Assembly: GCF_003590835.1 (NCBI RefSeq)
Contig: NZ_QYUQ01000002.1
Location: 3,906,001-3,970,000 of the forward strand
DNA: 64,000 nt
Direction of reading: 5' to 3'
Source of the DNA: Noviherbaspirillum sedimenti
Lineage (GTDB): Bacteria; Pseudomonadota; Gammaproteobacteria; Burkholderiales; Burkholderiaceae_D
Shown: piece by piece, positions 8,701 through 18,129 of the stretch
Position numbering within the stretch: position 1 is the first letter of the stretch
Layout: the number at the start of each line of letters is the position of its first letter
Translations under genes and position numbers: made by a program
The notes under the pieces: generated by a model
The model's input: only the letters and a program-made list of their open reading frames with translations
Database searches by the model: none
Told to the model about the DNA's origin: nothing

Positions 8701-9896
8701 TGCAAAAGAAGGGAGGCCCTCTCTCGGGCATCAGAATCCTCGACGCGGCATCTCTGCTCGCCGCGCCGACCGCGGCAACGCTTCTGTCGGAATATGGCGC
8801 CGAGGTGATCAAGGTGGAACAGCCCGGCACGGGCGATACGATGCGTCGATATCCGCCGTTTCAAGATGACGTTTCGCTGCTGTGGAAGGTGATTAGCCGC
8901 AACAAGCGCAGCATTGCGCTCGATCTGCGAAAGGAATCGGGTCGCGAGGTCCTGCGAGAACTCGCTAGCAAATGCGACGTGGTCACGTTGAACTATCGGC
9001 CCGAGACGCTAGCCAAGTGGGGCCTCGACTTCGACGATCTGGTCAAATGCAAGAAGGACATCGTTGTCCTGCACGTGACCGCGTATGGACGGACTGGTCC
9101 CTACGCCAATCGCCCGGGCTTTGCCCGCGTGGCCGAAGCCTTTTCGGGGCTCACCTACCGGACCGGGTTCTCCGATCGCGAGCCCGTGCAGTCAGGTTAT
9201 CCGATGCTGGGCGACGGTGTTGCCGGGCTTTACGGCGCGTTCTCGATTCTGCTCGCCCTGCGCGAGCGGGATCGCACGGGTGAAGCTCAGCTGATCGATC
9301 TCGGCCTCTACGAGCCGCTTCTTCGCCTGATGGAAGACCAGATCGCGGCATACGGCGCAAGCGGCACGATTACGGAGCGGATCGGCAATGCGAACCCGCT
9401 CATTGCCCCGAACGGAATGTTCCCGACGAGGGATGGCCGCTACGTCGCGATTCCGGCTTCGACTGAACCGCTCTGGCGGCGGCTGGTGGCCCTGATCGGG
9501 GACGAGTCGCTCTATGCGTATGACAGCAACGTCCTCCGCATCGCCAACCGGACCCTGATCGAGGGCAAGGTTGAGGAATGGACGAAACAGCACGATCTGT
9601 TGGAACTCGTCGACATCTGCGCGGAGGCCGGCATTGCCTGCGGTCCTGTCTATTCGGCTGGGGAAATCGCGCGAGATCCCCACATCGCCGCCCGCGGCTC
9701 GGTGATCTCGGTTGATGATGCCGAAGTTGGCGGGCCGGTAAAGATGGCATCGCCGGCGGGGCGGTACTCTGGATTCGAAGCCGAGGTCAACCACCTGGGC
9801 CCGAAGCTCGGCGAGCATACGCAAGAGATCTTGTCTGATCTGCTCGGCTACTCGCAGGAGATGATCGACGCGCTGCGTCGCGACGGAGTGCTCTGA
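8700..9896 (+). CDS. CaiB/BaiF (family III) CoA-transferase
   Basis: 398 residues, full length for family III CoA-transferases, which move CoA between carboxylic acids through an aspartyl-CoA anhydride. Family motifs: GIRILDAASLLAAP at the N-terminus, YGAEVIKVEQP, SRNKRSIALDL near 67-76 and VVTLNYRPETLAKWG. At the position of the catalytic aspartate (usually PGYD or PGFD) the sequence is PGFARVAEAFSG, i.e. Ala142. Relatives with PGFG/PGFA exist, so activity may use another residue or be lost. It activates or transfers CoA to the pathway acid together with the downstream MaoC hydratases. Confidence 0.88.
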   Translation: MQKKGGPLSGIRILDAASLLAAPTAATLLSEYGAEVIKVEQPGTGDTMRRYPPFQDDVSLLWKVISRNKRSIALDLRKESGREVLRELASKCDVVTLNYRPETLAKWGLDFDDLVKCKKDIVVLHVTAYGRTGPYANRPGFARVAEAFSGLTYRTGFSDREPVQSGYPMLGDGVAGLYGAFSILLALRERDRTGEAQLIDLGLYEPLLRLMEDQIAAYGASGTITERIGNANPLIAPNGMFPTRDGRYVAIPASTEPLWRRLVALIGDESLYAYDSNVLRIANRTLIEGKVEEWTKQHDLLELVDICAEAGIACGPVYSAGEIARDPHIAARGSVISVDDAEVGGPVKMASPAGRYSGFEAEVNHLGPKLGEHTQEILSDLLGYSQEMIDALRRDGVL

Positions 9897-9981
9897 CGTC
9901 GACGAGATCCTATTCGATTCGCGCCGCGCGGACTCCCATCCTGTGCGGCATGACAAAACCAACTTCAAGGAAAGAAATTAA

Positions 9982-11175
9982 ATGGCTGGCATCAAAGGAT
10001 TGTGCAACCCGCGTTTCCAACGAGTTCAGGAAATGCTTTCCGAGTATATCGATGCTGGTAAGGAGGTGGGAGCCAGCCTGTACCTTAATATCGATGGCGA
10101 AGACGTAATCGACATGTGGGGCGGTTGGCGCGAGCGCGAGCGCGAAACCGCCTGGACTGAACATACCATCGTCAACGTCTTCTCGGGTTCCAAGAACGTG
10201 ACCAGCGTTGCACTTCTCATGCTGGTCGACCGGGGCCAGCTTGACCTTGAGGCTCCGGTCGCGAAGTACTGGCCTGAGTTTGCGCAAAACGGTAAGGAAA
10301 ACGTTCTTGTCCGCCATCTGATGAGCCACACGGCCGGCCTTCCCGCCTGGGAGCCCCCATTCTCGTTCGACGATGCGGTAGACGCCGAACGCTCAACTGC
10401 AAGACTCGCCGCGCAGGCCCCGTGGTGGAAGCCAGGTACGCGCGGCTCATACCATGCCAGCACCTTCGGCCATCTGAATGCTGAACTGGTGAGGCGCGTG
10501 TCGGGCCGTTCGCTGCGCGAATTTATCGCCTCAGAAATCGCAGAGCCCATGGACGCGGATTTCTATCTGGGCGTGTCGGACAAGGACTTCGACAAAGTCG
10601 CGACGATCTATCCGGCGGACGAACCGCCGCCCACAGCCGCTGCTCCTGCCGCCAGCGCCGCGCCGTCGGAGCCCACCGAAGAGGAAATCATCTCGAAGCG
10701 CACGCGCCTGGGTTCCTTCTCTGGCACGCTGGGTGACCCATTGACCGTGTTCAACTCGCCTGAATGGCGCCGCACAGATTTCGCAGGCAGCAGCGGCCAT
10801 GCGAACGCCCGCGGTCTGGGACGAATCATGACCGCGCTGAGCAACGATGGAGTCTCGCATGGGGTCAAGCTGCTTTCGCCCGCGACGATCGACCTGATTT
10901 TCCGCGAACAGGCGAGCGGGATTGACGCGTACTACATGAAGCCGATCCGCTGGGGCATTGGCTACGCGCTGGCACCACTGGAGACGAAGGATAAGGGGCC
11001 TTTGCCTTTCATCCTGCCCAGCAAGCGGACCTGCTACTGGTATGGGACCGGCGGCGCGATGGCGATTGCCGAAGTCGAGCGGCGCATAACGATTGGCTAT
11101 GTGATGAACCAATGCCAAGCGGGTCGGAATTCGCTGAACGGGGCGTATTACAAGGCAATCTACGATTGCCTTTGA
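9982..11175 (+). CDS. Serine hydrolase, beta-lactamase/EstB esterase family
   Basis: 397 residues with the class C beta-lactamase fold used by EstB-type esterases. SxxK is Ser68-Gly-Ser-Lys71 in NVFSGSKNVTS, the Tyr motif is near Tyr157 (RGSYHAST), and a late WYGTGGA replaces KTG. No signal peptide is evident, so a cytoplasmic esterase or lactonase is more likely than antibiotic resistance. A low-complexity Ala/Pro insert lies near residues 212-230. AAGGAAAGAAATTAA precedes the start. Within this operon it probably opens an ester or lactone of the growth substrate. Confidence 0.85.
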   Translation: MAGIKGLCNPRFQRVQEMLSEYIDAGKEVGASLYLNIDGEDVIDMWGGWRERERETAWTEHTIVNVFSGSKNVTSVALLMLVDRGQLDLEAPVAKYWPEFAQNGKENVLVRHLMSHTAGLPAWEPPFSFDDAVDAERSTARLAAQAPWWKPGTRGSYHASTFGHLNAELVRRVSGRSLREFIASEIAEPMDADFYLGVSDKDFDKVATIYPADEPPPTAAAPAASAAPSEPTEEEIISKRTRLGSFSGTLGDPLTVFNSPEWRRTDFAGSSGHANARGLGRIMTALSNDGVSHGVKLLSPATIDLIFREQASGIDAYYMKPIRWGIGYALAPLETKDKGPLPFILPSKRTCYWYGTGGAMAIAEVERRITIGYVMNQCQAGRNSLNGAYYKAIYDCL

Positions 11176-11280
11176 GGGTGACAACCGCGTCTGGCGTGGT
11201 GGCACCCCGGCAGGTGTCGCCCTGACCGGGAAGCGTCCGCCACGGCCGGACGAAACGTCAAAAGAAGAGGAGTTAATCGG

Positions 11281-11742
11281 ATGTACATCAATCGTGAACA
11301 GGCCCTGGAGCTAAAGCTGGCTCCGATCAACGTCGAGGTAGAGCGAGGGCGACTGCGACTTTTCGCCAAAGCGAACGGCGAAACCAATCCGGTCTATAGC
11401 GATGTCGAGGCTGCGCGGGCCGCTGGCTATCCCGACCTGCCAGTTCCGCCCAGCTTTCTGGGTAACGCCGTCGAACTGGATATCCCGGATCCGCTGAGCT
11501 GGATGTCCGCCATCGGCATCGACACGTCGAGTACGCTTCATGGCGAACAGTCAATGGTCTATCACGCCATGGCCTTCGCTGGTGACAACCTGACACTGCA
11601 CCGCAGGATCGTCGACGTCTACACGAAAAAAGGAGGCGCACTCGAATTCGCAGTGAAGAAGACCGACATCATGCGCGGCGACACACTTGTCGCCGAAAGC
11701 TACTGTTCAATAGCTGTTCTGCATCCGGAGGCAAACAAATGA
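11281..11742 (+). CDS. MaoC-like dehydratase, FAS1/N-terminal hot-dog type
   Basis: 153 residues. The sequence ADDRNPVY-like segment appears as AKANGETNPVYSDVEAARAAGY, with PVPPSFL following. This is typical of the N-terminal (non-catalytic) hot-dog half of two-gene MaoC hydratases. GAAGAGGAG precedes ATG 11281. The stop overlaps the next start (ATGA at 11739-11742), so the two halves are translationally coupled and likely form a heteromeric (R)-specific enoyl-CoA hydratase acting on the CoA ester made by the upstream transferase. Confidence 0.83.
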   Translation: MYINREQALELKLAPINVEVERGRLRLFAKANGETNPVYSDVEAARAAGYPDLPVPPSFLGNAVELDIPDPLSWMSAIGIDTSSTLHGEQSMVYHAMAFAGDNLTLHRRIVDVYTKKGGALEFAVKKTDIMRGDTLVAESYCSIAVLHPEANK

Positions 11743-12179
11743 TCCTTGAGAATGTGACCGTAGGAACCGAACTTCCACCCCTCCAGTTAGAACCAATTTC
11801 GCGGAGAACGCTGGCTCTCTTCGCCGGCGGGTCCGGCGACCATCAACCGGTTCATATCGACATTGATGTTGCAAAGGCGAGAGGGCGGGGCGACGTGATC
11901 GCTCACGGCATGCTGTCTATGGCTTATCTCGGCAGGCTTCTGACGAACTGGATTCCGCAAGAGCGTATCCGGTCCTTCAAAGCGCGCTTTGCAGCTGTGG
12001 CGCCGGTTTATGGAGAACCGCGCTGCACTGGCCGCGTCGTCGCAGTCGAGAACGGGCTGGCCACGCTGGATCTTACCGTGGCTCTGGCCGATGGGACGGT
12101 GACGGTCCGGGGCGAGGCAATCGTCGACATAACCCCGGGCACGGAAAAATCATGTGGATCACCGAACGCGGCTCGGTGA
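11739..12179 (+). CDS. MaoC domain enoyl-CoA hydratase, 3' end replaced by IS sequence
   Basis: 146 residues as read. The catalytic hydratase-2 motif is intact: Asp and His in GSGDHQPVHID, followed by HGMLSMAYLG. The last native residues appear to be about GEAIVDI; the remaining tail (TPGTEKSCGSPNAAR) runs into the IS3-like insertion, which replaced the original end. Because the active site and most of the fold are present the protein may still work. It overlaps the preceding gene by 4 bases. Confidence 0.78.
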   Translation: MILENVTVGTELPPLQLEPISRRTLALFAGGSGDHQPVHIDIDVAKARGRGDVIAHGMLSMAYLGRLLTNWIPQERIRSFKARFAAVAPVYGEPRCTGRVVAVENGLATLDLTVALADGTVTVRGEAIVDITPGTEKSCGSPNAAR

Positions 12180-12230
12180 AGTTGACCCGGTTTCGTGGAC
12201 AGATCGTCCCTTGAGTTTTAGGGGTCCATT

Positions 12231-12554
12231 ATGTCTAAATCCAGATCGCCGTACCCGGCGGAACTCCGCAAACAGCTTGTCGAGTTGGTTCATGCAGGCA
12301 GGACACCGACAGAGCTGTCTCGCGAATTCAAAGTCACGGCCCAGAGCATCGCCAACTGGGTGGGGCAAGCGGCCATCGATGCCGGCAAGCCTCTGCCTGG
12401 CAAGGACGGCCTCGCCTCGACCGAGCGCGAAGAATTGGCTCGGCTGCGCAGGCAGCTCAAGCAGCTTCAGGCCGAGAGAGATATCTTGGTAAAGGCTACG
12501 GCCTGGTTCGCGGCTCGCAGCGATGCGACATCCCCGAGGTCTTCGCACTCGTGA
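12231..12554 (+). CDS. IS3-family transposase OrfA
   Basis: 107 residues. N-terminal helix-turn-helix (YPAELRKQLVELVHAG, SREFKVTAQSIANWV) followed by a leucine-zipper-like coil (EELARLRRQLKQLQAERDIL), the typical OrfA layout for DNA binding and dimerisation. It ends TGA at 12552-12554, overlapping the GTG start of orfB, where IS3 elements usually make a fusion transposase by frameshifting. Confidence 0.88.
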   Translation: MSKSRSPYPAELRKQLVELVHAGRTPTELSREFKVTAQSIANWVGQAAIDAGKPLPGKDGLASTEREELARLRRQLKQLQAERDILVKATAWFAARSDATSPRSSHS

Positions 12555-13363
12555 TGGCGAACCAGGCCGTACTACCTGTCAGAACTATGTGCCGTGTACT
12601 GGGCATCTCGGCCAGCGGTTACTACGCATGGCGTGATCGAAGGCCGTCTGCGCGTGCAGTAGCCAATGCAGTGGTGACCGAGCGCATCCGACAGATCCAT
12701 GCGGATTCCGATTTGGCCTACGGCATGCCACGCGTGCGAGGTAAGCTAATGGACCAAGGCATGGTGATCAGTCGCCAGCGCGTAGCGGTCTTGATGAGGA
12801 AGGCTGGCATCCGAGGTATAAGCCGTCGGCGAGGCATGCCGGTCCCCATCGGGCATGAGGAATGCCATCGCGCCGCGCAAGATCATCTGGTGGCTGACGC
12901 GCCGAATCAGCTGTGGGTAGCCGACATGAAATATATACCCACGCGGGTCGGCTTCATCTACCTTGCCGTGGTCATTGATGCCTTCAGTGGTCGGGTAGTC
13001 GGCTGGGCCATTGGCGAGCACGTGGCCTCTGACCTGGTGCTGTCGGCTTTGAACGTGGCTCAGGAGCAGAGTCGCGCGACAGGCGGCATCCATCACGGCG
13101 ACCAAGGCAGCCAGTACGCGAGCGTGGCACTCGGTAACCGCTGCAGAAGCATGGGGGTTCGTCCATCCGTGGGCACGGTCGACGGTTCCAGCGACAAGGC
13201 CATGACCATGACTGAGAGCTTCTTTGCCAGACTGGAGCGCGACTTGCTTGATTGGCGGATGTTCAAGACCAAAATCGATGCCAGCTTGGCAATCTCCACC
13301 TGGATCGAGAGTTGGTACAACCCGCGACACAGTGGTCTTCAAGAGACTCTGACGGTAGCTTGA
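12551..13363 (+). CDS. IS3-family transposase OrfB, C-terminally truncated
   Basis: 270 residues with an rve integrase core. The DDE residues are visible as WVADMKYI (first Asp), HHGDQGSQY (second Asp) and [13 protein letters not shown] (Glu). The final YNPRHSG is followed by unrelated LQETLTVA and a stop, so the C-terminal ~10-20 residues and the IS right end are lost. GTG 12551 overlaps the orfA stop. Confidence 0.85.
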   Translation: MMANQAVLPVRTMCRVLGISASGYYAWRDRRPSARAVANAVVTERIRQIHADSDLAYGMPRVRGKLMDQGMVISRQRVAVLMRKAGIRGISRRRGMPVPIGHEECHRAAQDHLVADAPNQLWVADMKYIPTRVGFIYLAVVIDAFSGRVVGWAIGEHVASDLVLSALNVAQEQSRATGGIHHGDQGSQYASVALGNRCRSMGVRPSVGTVDGSSDKAMTMTESFFARLERDLLDWRMFKTKIDASLAISTWIESWYNPRHSGLQETLTVA

Positions 13364-13412
13364 GAATAAGCCAATAACCATTCACGGAACTGCGCCAATT
13401 TACTCATATTCT

Positions 13413-15089
13413 ATGCAGACCCAGAACCAAAACACGGTAGAACAGTACGGTCCGCGTGAAGCGATGGAATACGATGTGGTGGTGGTCGGCGGAGGACCTG
13501 CCGGCCTGTCGGCGGCCATCCGCCTCAAACAGCTTGCTGCGGAAAAAGGCAATGAGGTCTCGGTCTGCGTGCTGGAAAAAGGCGGCGAACTCGGCGCCCA
13601 TATCCTCTCCGGCGCCATCATGGACCCCATTGCCATGGCCGAACTCTTCCCCGACTGGAAAGAGCGCGGCGCGCCCCTGAACATCCCGGTCAGCGAAGAC
13701 CGCTTCCTCTTCCTCACCGAAAAGAAAGCCCTCAAGACCCCCAACTGGCTCTTGCCCGGATGCTTCCAGAACCATGGCAATTACGTCATTTCCCTGGGCA
13801 ATGTGGTGCGCTGGCTGGGCCAGCAAGCGAAAAACCTGGGCGTGGAAATCTTTCCCGGCTTCCCGGCCGCGGAAATCCTGTATCACGAGGATGGCGCGGT
13901 CAAGGGTGTGGCCACCGGTAACATGGGCGTGGACCGGAATGGCAATCCCACCGGAGCCTTCCAGCTGGGCATGGAATTGCATGCGAAATACACGCTGTTT
14001 GCCGAAGGATCCCGCGGCCATCTGGGCAAGCAGCTGATGGCGAAGTTCGATTTGAATGCCGGACGCGATCCGCAAACCTATGGCATTGGCATCAAGGAAT
14101 TGTGGGAAATCGATCCCAAGATGCACCAGCCCGGCCTGGTGATTCATACCGCTGGCTGGCCGCTGGACAATGCCACCTATGGCGGTTCCTTCCTCTATCA
14201 CCTGGAAGACAACCAGGTGGCAGTGGGCTATGTGGTGGGCTTGGCGTATGCCAACCCCTACCTATCGCCGTACGAGGAATTCCAGCGCTACAAAACCCAT
14301 CCAGCCATCCGCCCCTTCTTTGAAGGCGGCAAGCGCTTGTCCTATGGCGCGCGCGCCATCACCGCCGGCGGCCTGCAATCCCTGCCGAAACTGGTGTTCC
14401 CGGGCGGCGCCCTGATCGGCTGCGATGCCGGGTTCCTCAATGCCTCGCGCATCAAGGGCAGCCATGCCGCCATGAAGAGCGGCATGCTGGCCGCCGAAGC
14501 GGCCTTTGAGGCGCTACGGAGTCAAAAGCAGCATACCGAGTTAACGGCCTACTCGAGAGCATTCGAAATGTCGTGGCTGTATCAGGAGCTATACAAGGCC
14601 CGCAATTTCAAGCCCTGGATGAGCAAGGGCTTGTATTTGGGCGCGCTGATGGTGGGCATAGACCAGACCCTCTTCCGCGGCAAGGCGCAGTGGACGCTGC
14701 ATCATAGGCATGCGGACCATGAAACGCTGAATCCGGCGTCCGAATGCCACCCGATTGAGTATCCCAAACCAGATGGCAAGCTGACGTTTGACTGCCTCTC
14801 ATCCGTGTTCATTTCCAATACCAATCATGCGGAAGACCAGCCGGTACATCTGACGCTGAAAGACCCGTCGGTGCCTCTCAACCTCAACTTGATGAAATAC
14901 GCGGGACCGGAGTCGCGATTCTGTCCAGCCGGGGTGTATGAATTCGTCAAGAGCGATATCGGTGAAGCACGATTGCAGATCAATGCGCAAAACTGCCAGC
15001 ATTGCAAGACGTGCGACATCAAGGATCCGACGCAGAATATTGTGTGGGTGACACCGGAAGGCGGCGGGCCGAATTACCCGAATATGTAG
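13413..15089 (+). CDS. etfD: Electron transfer flavoprotein-ubiquinone oxidoreductase
   Basis: 558 residues, full length. It passes electrons from reduced ETF (loaded by acyl-CoA dehydrogenases) to membrane ubiquinone. The FAD-binding [13 protein letters not shown] lies near residue 22, the interior carries the ETF-QO domain, and the C-terminal [4Fe-4S] ligands are Cys504, Cys528, Cys531 and Cys534 ([19 protein letters not shown]). Codon choice differs visibly from the flanks, suggesting separate origin. It stands alone between an IS3 remnant and a thioesterase. The matching ETF subunits are absent apart from an etfB fragment at 32.3 kb; the acyl-CoA dehydrogenase at 28.7 kb would need it. 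Confidence 0.92.
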   Translation: MQTQNQNTVEQYGPREAMEYDVVVVGGGPAGLSAAIRLKQLAAEKGNEVSVCVLEKGGELGAHILSGAIMDPIAMAELFPDWKERGAPLNIPVSEDRFLFLTEKKALKTPNWLLPGCFQNHGNYVISLGNVVRWLGQQAKNLGVEIFPGFPAAEILYHEDGAVKGVATGNMGVDRNGNPTGAFQLGMELHAKYTLFAEGSRGHLGKQLMAKFDLNAGRDPQTYGIGIKELWEIDPKMHQPGLVIHTAGWPLDNATYGGSFLYHLEDNQVAVGYVVGLAYANPYLSPYEEFQRYKTHPAIRPFFEGGKRLSYGARAITAGGLQSLPKLVFPGGALIGCDAGFLNASRIKGSHAAMKSGMLAAEAAFEALRSQKQHTELTAYSRAFEMSWLYQELYKARNFKPWMSKGLYLGALMVGIDQTLFRGKAQWTLHHRHADHETLNPASECHPIEYPKPDGKLTFDCLSSVFISNTNHAEDQPVHLTLKDPSVPLNLNLMKYAGPESRFCPAGVYEFVKSDIGEARLQINAQNCQHCKTCDIKDPTQNIVWVTPEGGGPNYPNM

Positions 15090-15432
15090 TAGACAAATGC
15101 GAAACTTCTTAAACGCTACACAGAATCTGGTCTGGTTTTTGGAAGAAAGAATTCATCAGACAGGTCGAGAATAAGCGATTTGTCTCAAGCTTGCTGCGTT
15201 CGGGTCTCAGATGGTCACTACCTATTGCCCAAGCAATACTAAAGCGTCATCAACACTTTCTCGGTCAATGGCCAGAAAGGTGCCTTTGACCAAACCAACG
15301 AAAGAATGACAGCCGTATATCCACGCAATGAGAGATTCAAATTGTAGGTGCGGCGAGCGGGTCGCACCAAACACTTCGGGAGCATTTTCCCCCAAACGAA
15401 ACTACCACCAGCGGTATGAACTACCGGATCGC
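15090..15432. other. Non-coding stretch after etfD
   Basis: About 340 bases between etfD (+) and the thioesterase (-). It is less GC-rich than the surroundings. No gene, IS end or clear terminator was recognised. Confidence 0.5.
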
Positions 15433-15903
15433 CTATCGCCGGGCAGCTTCGGCCGGCGGCCGCTGGTCGGCGACGGCCGTAGCCGCCATGCGCTGGACGA
15501 AGGACTCGGGCATGGGGGCCGTCTTGCGCAAGCCGTGATCGAAACAGAGCATCCCAGACTTGCCGCGGGCCACCTCGCGGCCGCTCGCCTTGTCGCACAT
15601 GCGATAGACCAAGTCGAAGCCCTTGCGGTGGAAATGCATCGGCGTCATCTCCACGACCATCACCTCACCGTAAAAGGCCTCGGATTTGTATTGCACGGCG
15701 GCGTCGGCGACGATCATAATAAGGCCGATTGCGTCCAGTTCCTGGGAGCCTTGAGTCTTGAAGTAACGAACCCGAGCCTCGGATACGAGGCTCAGCAGGA
15801 GGGCGTTGTCCAAGTGCCCGCCCGAGTTTATATGGTGGAAGTACAACGGAATCTCGGTCGCAAAGGCGAAATGCTCCGGAAGTTCAATCTGGATTCTGGT
15901 CAT
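15433..15903 (-). CDS. Acyl-CoA thioesterase, 4HBT hot-dog family
   Basis: 156 residues from ATG 15903; an upstream in-frame ATG at 15933 is possible, but family members start at MTRIQIELPEHFAF-like sequence. HINSGGHLDNALLLSLVSEARVRYF is the hot-dog helix of acyl-CoA thioesterases (quoted in pieces: HINSGGHLDNA, EARVRYF), with the Asp in GGHLDN at the usual catalytic place. It releases CoA from acyl or aromatic CoA esters. The gene follows the MmgE/PrpD gene on the minus strand after about 170 bases. Confidence 0.82.
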   Translation of the reverse strand: MTRIQIELPEHFAFATEIPLYFHHINSGGHLDNALLLSLVSEARVRYFKTQGSQELDAIGLIMIVADAAVQYKSEAFYGEVMVVEMTPMHFHRKGFDLVYRMCDKASGREVARGKSGMLCFDHGLRKTAPMPESFVQRMAATAVADQRPPAEAARR

Positions 15904-16071
15904 GGCAATCTGATGGCGGCGGATATGCGCCACATCCTGTTGGAAAGTGGAAAAAGAGAGGAACCAGGTCGGCCTTGTTGCGCTTGACGGCCACGCGCGC
16001 CGGGGTTGCGCTGCGCGGTTCGGTAAACCCGCAGTCCGGCTTTCCGCAACGGTGCTGAATCTAACACGCGC

Positions 16072-17406
16072 CTACCACGAGCGAGACAATAAATCTGAAA
16101 TGTCTGCCATCTCATGAATCTCGCGGAGAGACCCAAGCAACTGTTCCGCCGCGTGGACGCCTACTATGCTGGATGCAAGTCTGACGAATTTGGCTTCCAC
16201 CTCGGCTGTCGAGGGCAGGTTGCCTGGCGCCCCGGGCGCTACATCGCAGGTCACAACATACTCTGAACCGTCCCGGTAGGTGGCAAGGCAGCGGCACTGC
16301 TGATCCTGTAGGCCTTCTACCCTTTCGATTTCGACACGGCTGGCGATCCGCGCAACCCCTTGCTCGATCGTAATATCCTCGGGCAGAGGCTCGAAGGCAA
16401 GCGTCGGGTCTGAAAGAACACGGGCGGCGATGAACTGGAGCGAAACCTGCGCATCAAACACGCTCGTGGGTTGAGGCTTGTTGCCAAGCATTGCTGCTGT
16501 CGAGGACACCTGCAGCACCAGCCGGTCAAGATCGCCAGAGGCTTTCTGGCGCGCATGCAGATCTAGGCAGCACTTGATAACGGCATGCGCGATGAAGCCG
16601 AAAGGATAGGGTTTGCAGGCGGTGGCCTCGCAGATGTAATGGTTCCCGAGTCCGTCAAGTGCGGCCGTCAGATCGGGCTGCGGTGCCATCTGCCGCACAA
16701 GGCCGTTCGCGCCCGTCAGCGACGCTGGCAAGCAGGTAAACCCCACTTCCGCCAGACGTGCGGCGACATAACCGGATTCCGCCGCCACCGCCGGCACCCA
16801 ATAGGCCGACATCGCACCATGCGTGCCTCGCGTCCCCGACGCACGAGCGGCAGCCAGGCCAAAAGCCGTCTCCATTCGCGCTGCGTCAAAGCCCAGCAGA
16901 CGACCCACTGCTGCCGCGGCACCTATACCGCCAGCTATACCGGTGGGATACCATCCACGCGCCGATCCAGTCCTTGCCCCCAACATCGCAAGGGAAACCC
17001 GGCACTCCACCTCCATCCCGACGCGCAAAGCGTGCAGGGCATCGGCACCGGATACGGGCCGACAACGCGAAAGCCCCAAAATGGCGGCTGCGACGGGCCC
17101 CGTGGGATGAAGTGTCGTTTCGAAATGGATATCGTCATAGGCTAGGCACGCCGAACTCAGGCAGTCTATGAGTACGCTTGCGGATGCGCCAAGCCCCTCG
17201 CGACGGCCGATCGGCGGCAGCAGCTTTCCTGGCGCATCCGCCAGATGGAAGGCCATCGCGCGCTCCACCGTCTGGCTGCGCGAGCCGGCTAGTGCACATC
17301 CGAACCAGTTAAGAAAGGCACTACTGTAGAACCCGGGAAGGGGTGTTGCCTCAACATCGGTTGCAAAAGCGGCCAACGCCTGACCGAATCGTTCCAACTG
17401 TGCCAT
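16072..17406 (-). CDS. MmgE/PrpD family protein
   Basis: 444 residues, full length for the MmgE/PrpD family (2-methylcitrate dehydratase, immune-responsive gene 1/aconitate decarboxylase relatives). Typical segments: FLNWFGCALAGS near the N-terminus, the helical domain with LAYDDIHFETTLHPTGP, and KPYPFGFIAHAVIKC in the second domain. It likely dehydrates or decarboxylates a tricarboxylic or hydroxy acid. The ATG follows immediately after the stop of an SDR stub (TGAGATGG), so it appears to use that gene's promoter at 17681-17718. Confidence 0.85.
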   Translation of the reverse strand: MAQLERFGQALAAFATDVEATPLPGFYSSAFLNWFGCALAGSRSQTVERAMAFHLADAPGKLLPPIGRREGLGASASVLIDCLSSACLAYDDIHFETTLHPTGPVAAAILGLSRCRPVSGADALHALRVGMEVECRVSLAMLGARTGSARGWYPTGIAGGIGAAAAVGRLLGFDAARMETAFGLAAARASGTRGTHGAMSAYWVPAVAAESGYVAARLAEVGFTCLPASLTGANGLVRQMAPQPDLTAALDGLGNHYICEATACKPYPFGFIAHAVIKCCLDLHARQKASGDLDRLVLQVSSTAAMLGNKPQPTSVFDAQVSLQFIAARVLSDPTLAFEPLPEDITIEQGVARIASRVEIERVEGLQDQQCRCLATYRDGSEYVVTCDVAPGAPGNLPSTAEVEAKFVRLASSIVGVHAAEQLLGSLREIHEMADISDLLSRSW

Positions 17407-17407
17407 C

Positions 17408-17518
17408 TCAGATATCCTTATTGCTCGTCTTCAGCGCAACGATAGGTGCGATAGTTCGAGTTTGCGCCGATACCCGCGCCTGCCCGGTGATGAGCGCAAC
17501 CGTCCCTTCAATGTTCAT
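17408..17518 (-). pseudogene. N-terminal stub of a short-chain dehydrogenase
   Basis: The 36-codon frame from ATG 17518 begins MNIEGTVALITGQARV, an SDR cofactor-strand start with the glycine loop already degraded. It then loses similarity and stops one base before the MmgE/PrpD ATG. Its start region and the ~270 bases upstream are homologous to the beginning and promoter region of the SDR at 34446-35201. A promoter plus first codons were thus copied or left behind after deletion of the SDR body, and now feed the MmgE/PrpD gene. Confidence 0.72.
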
Positions 17519-17680
17519 TTGCTTGCCTTCATGTCCGTTGTTCATCCCCTAATCGGCGGCCATTCCCTTAGAATCGCCACCACGGCCCCTACAAGCGCAC
17601 TCTCGCATTTCGTCGGGTCCGGCCAGAGCCGCCATGAATTGCATCTTTCAATATTACGATCTACGTCTCGGCCATTTAAA

Positions 17681-17718
17681 GGTCTTACCATTTTCTCACA
17701 TTTGCGCCCAGATCGCAA
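17681..17718 (-). promoter_or_regulatory. Promoter with GGTAAGACC operator directly after the -10
   Basis: On the minus strand: TTGCGA (17718-17713), 17 bases, GAAAAT (17695-17690), then GGTAAGACC (17689-17681). It lies ~165 bases before the SDR stub and MmgE/PrpD genes. The same -35, spacing and operator occur at 35355-35393 before the intact SDR. The palindrome has the FadR-type TGGTNNNACC form. Confidence 0.68.
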
Positions 17719-18118
17719 GGGGCTTGCCCAGCGCCGGAGCATCAAACGGTATCAGGCAGAGCGCCAATTGGGTTTGCAGGCGACGGCCTTGCATTTCGTG
17801 AGCGGACTGATTCTGCGCGATTGTTCAGCACGGGATCGGTCCAAGGAAGGGCCGCGTAGCAAGGATGGGTTCTGTGCGGGGCTGCGCTTCCGGCAGCGGC
17901 TGCAGGTGCGGCACTTCTTACTTCAGTTGCTCTGCTGAATCCCAGTCGTCCATGCAGCCGCACATTGGCGACTTTGTCTAGGCAGCGCCTGACTTCGGTG
18001 TTGGAGTTGACCGCATCAAGCCTGATCCGGGCCTTCGCCAGCCAGCTGGTGAGCGGCACGCAGAACGTGGATTTGCTTTACAGATGGAAGTTCTATAGGA
18101 TATCATCTGCTCAGTTAA

Positions 18119-18129
18119 TGGTATGACCA
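18119..18129 (+). promoter_or_regulatory. TGGTATGACCA palindrome upstream of the Bug receptor gene
   Basis: A complete 11-base TGGTNNNACCA site, ~320 bases before the receptor start. GTTAAT directly precedes it as a possible -10, with a weak TTCTAT 17 bases further up. Probably another target of the FadR-type regulator. Confidence 0.5.

Larger units (their letters stand above)
12182..13363 (+). mobile_element. IS3-family insertion sequence, right end missing
   Basis: The left end is near 12182 (TGACCCGGTTTCGTGG) inside the 3' end of the MaoC gene. It contains overlapping orfA and orfB with a DDE integrase core. No inverted copy of the left end is found after orfB, and the orfB product stops at [14 protein letters not shown] where family members continue (usually HSALGYLSP...), so the right end has been deleted or replaced. 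The element is presumably immobile. Confidence 0.8.

Noticed and set aside
9982..11175. Antibiotic-resistance beta-lactamase
   Set aside because: The SxxK fold is shared with EstB-type esterases; there is no signal peptide and the context is catabolic.
15328..15987. 219-codon plus frame
   Set aside because: Overlaps the thioesterase, whose hot-dog motif is clear; no known domain in the plus frame.
17742..18059. 105-codon minus frame upstream of the Bug gene
   Set aside because: No domain, no ribosome site, in a region of broken frames.
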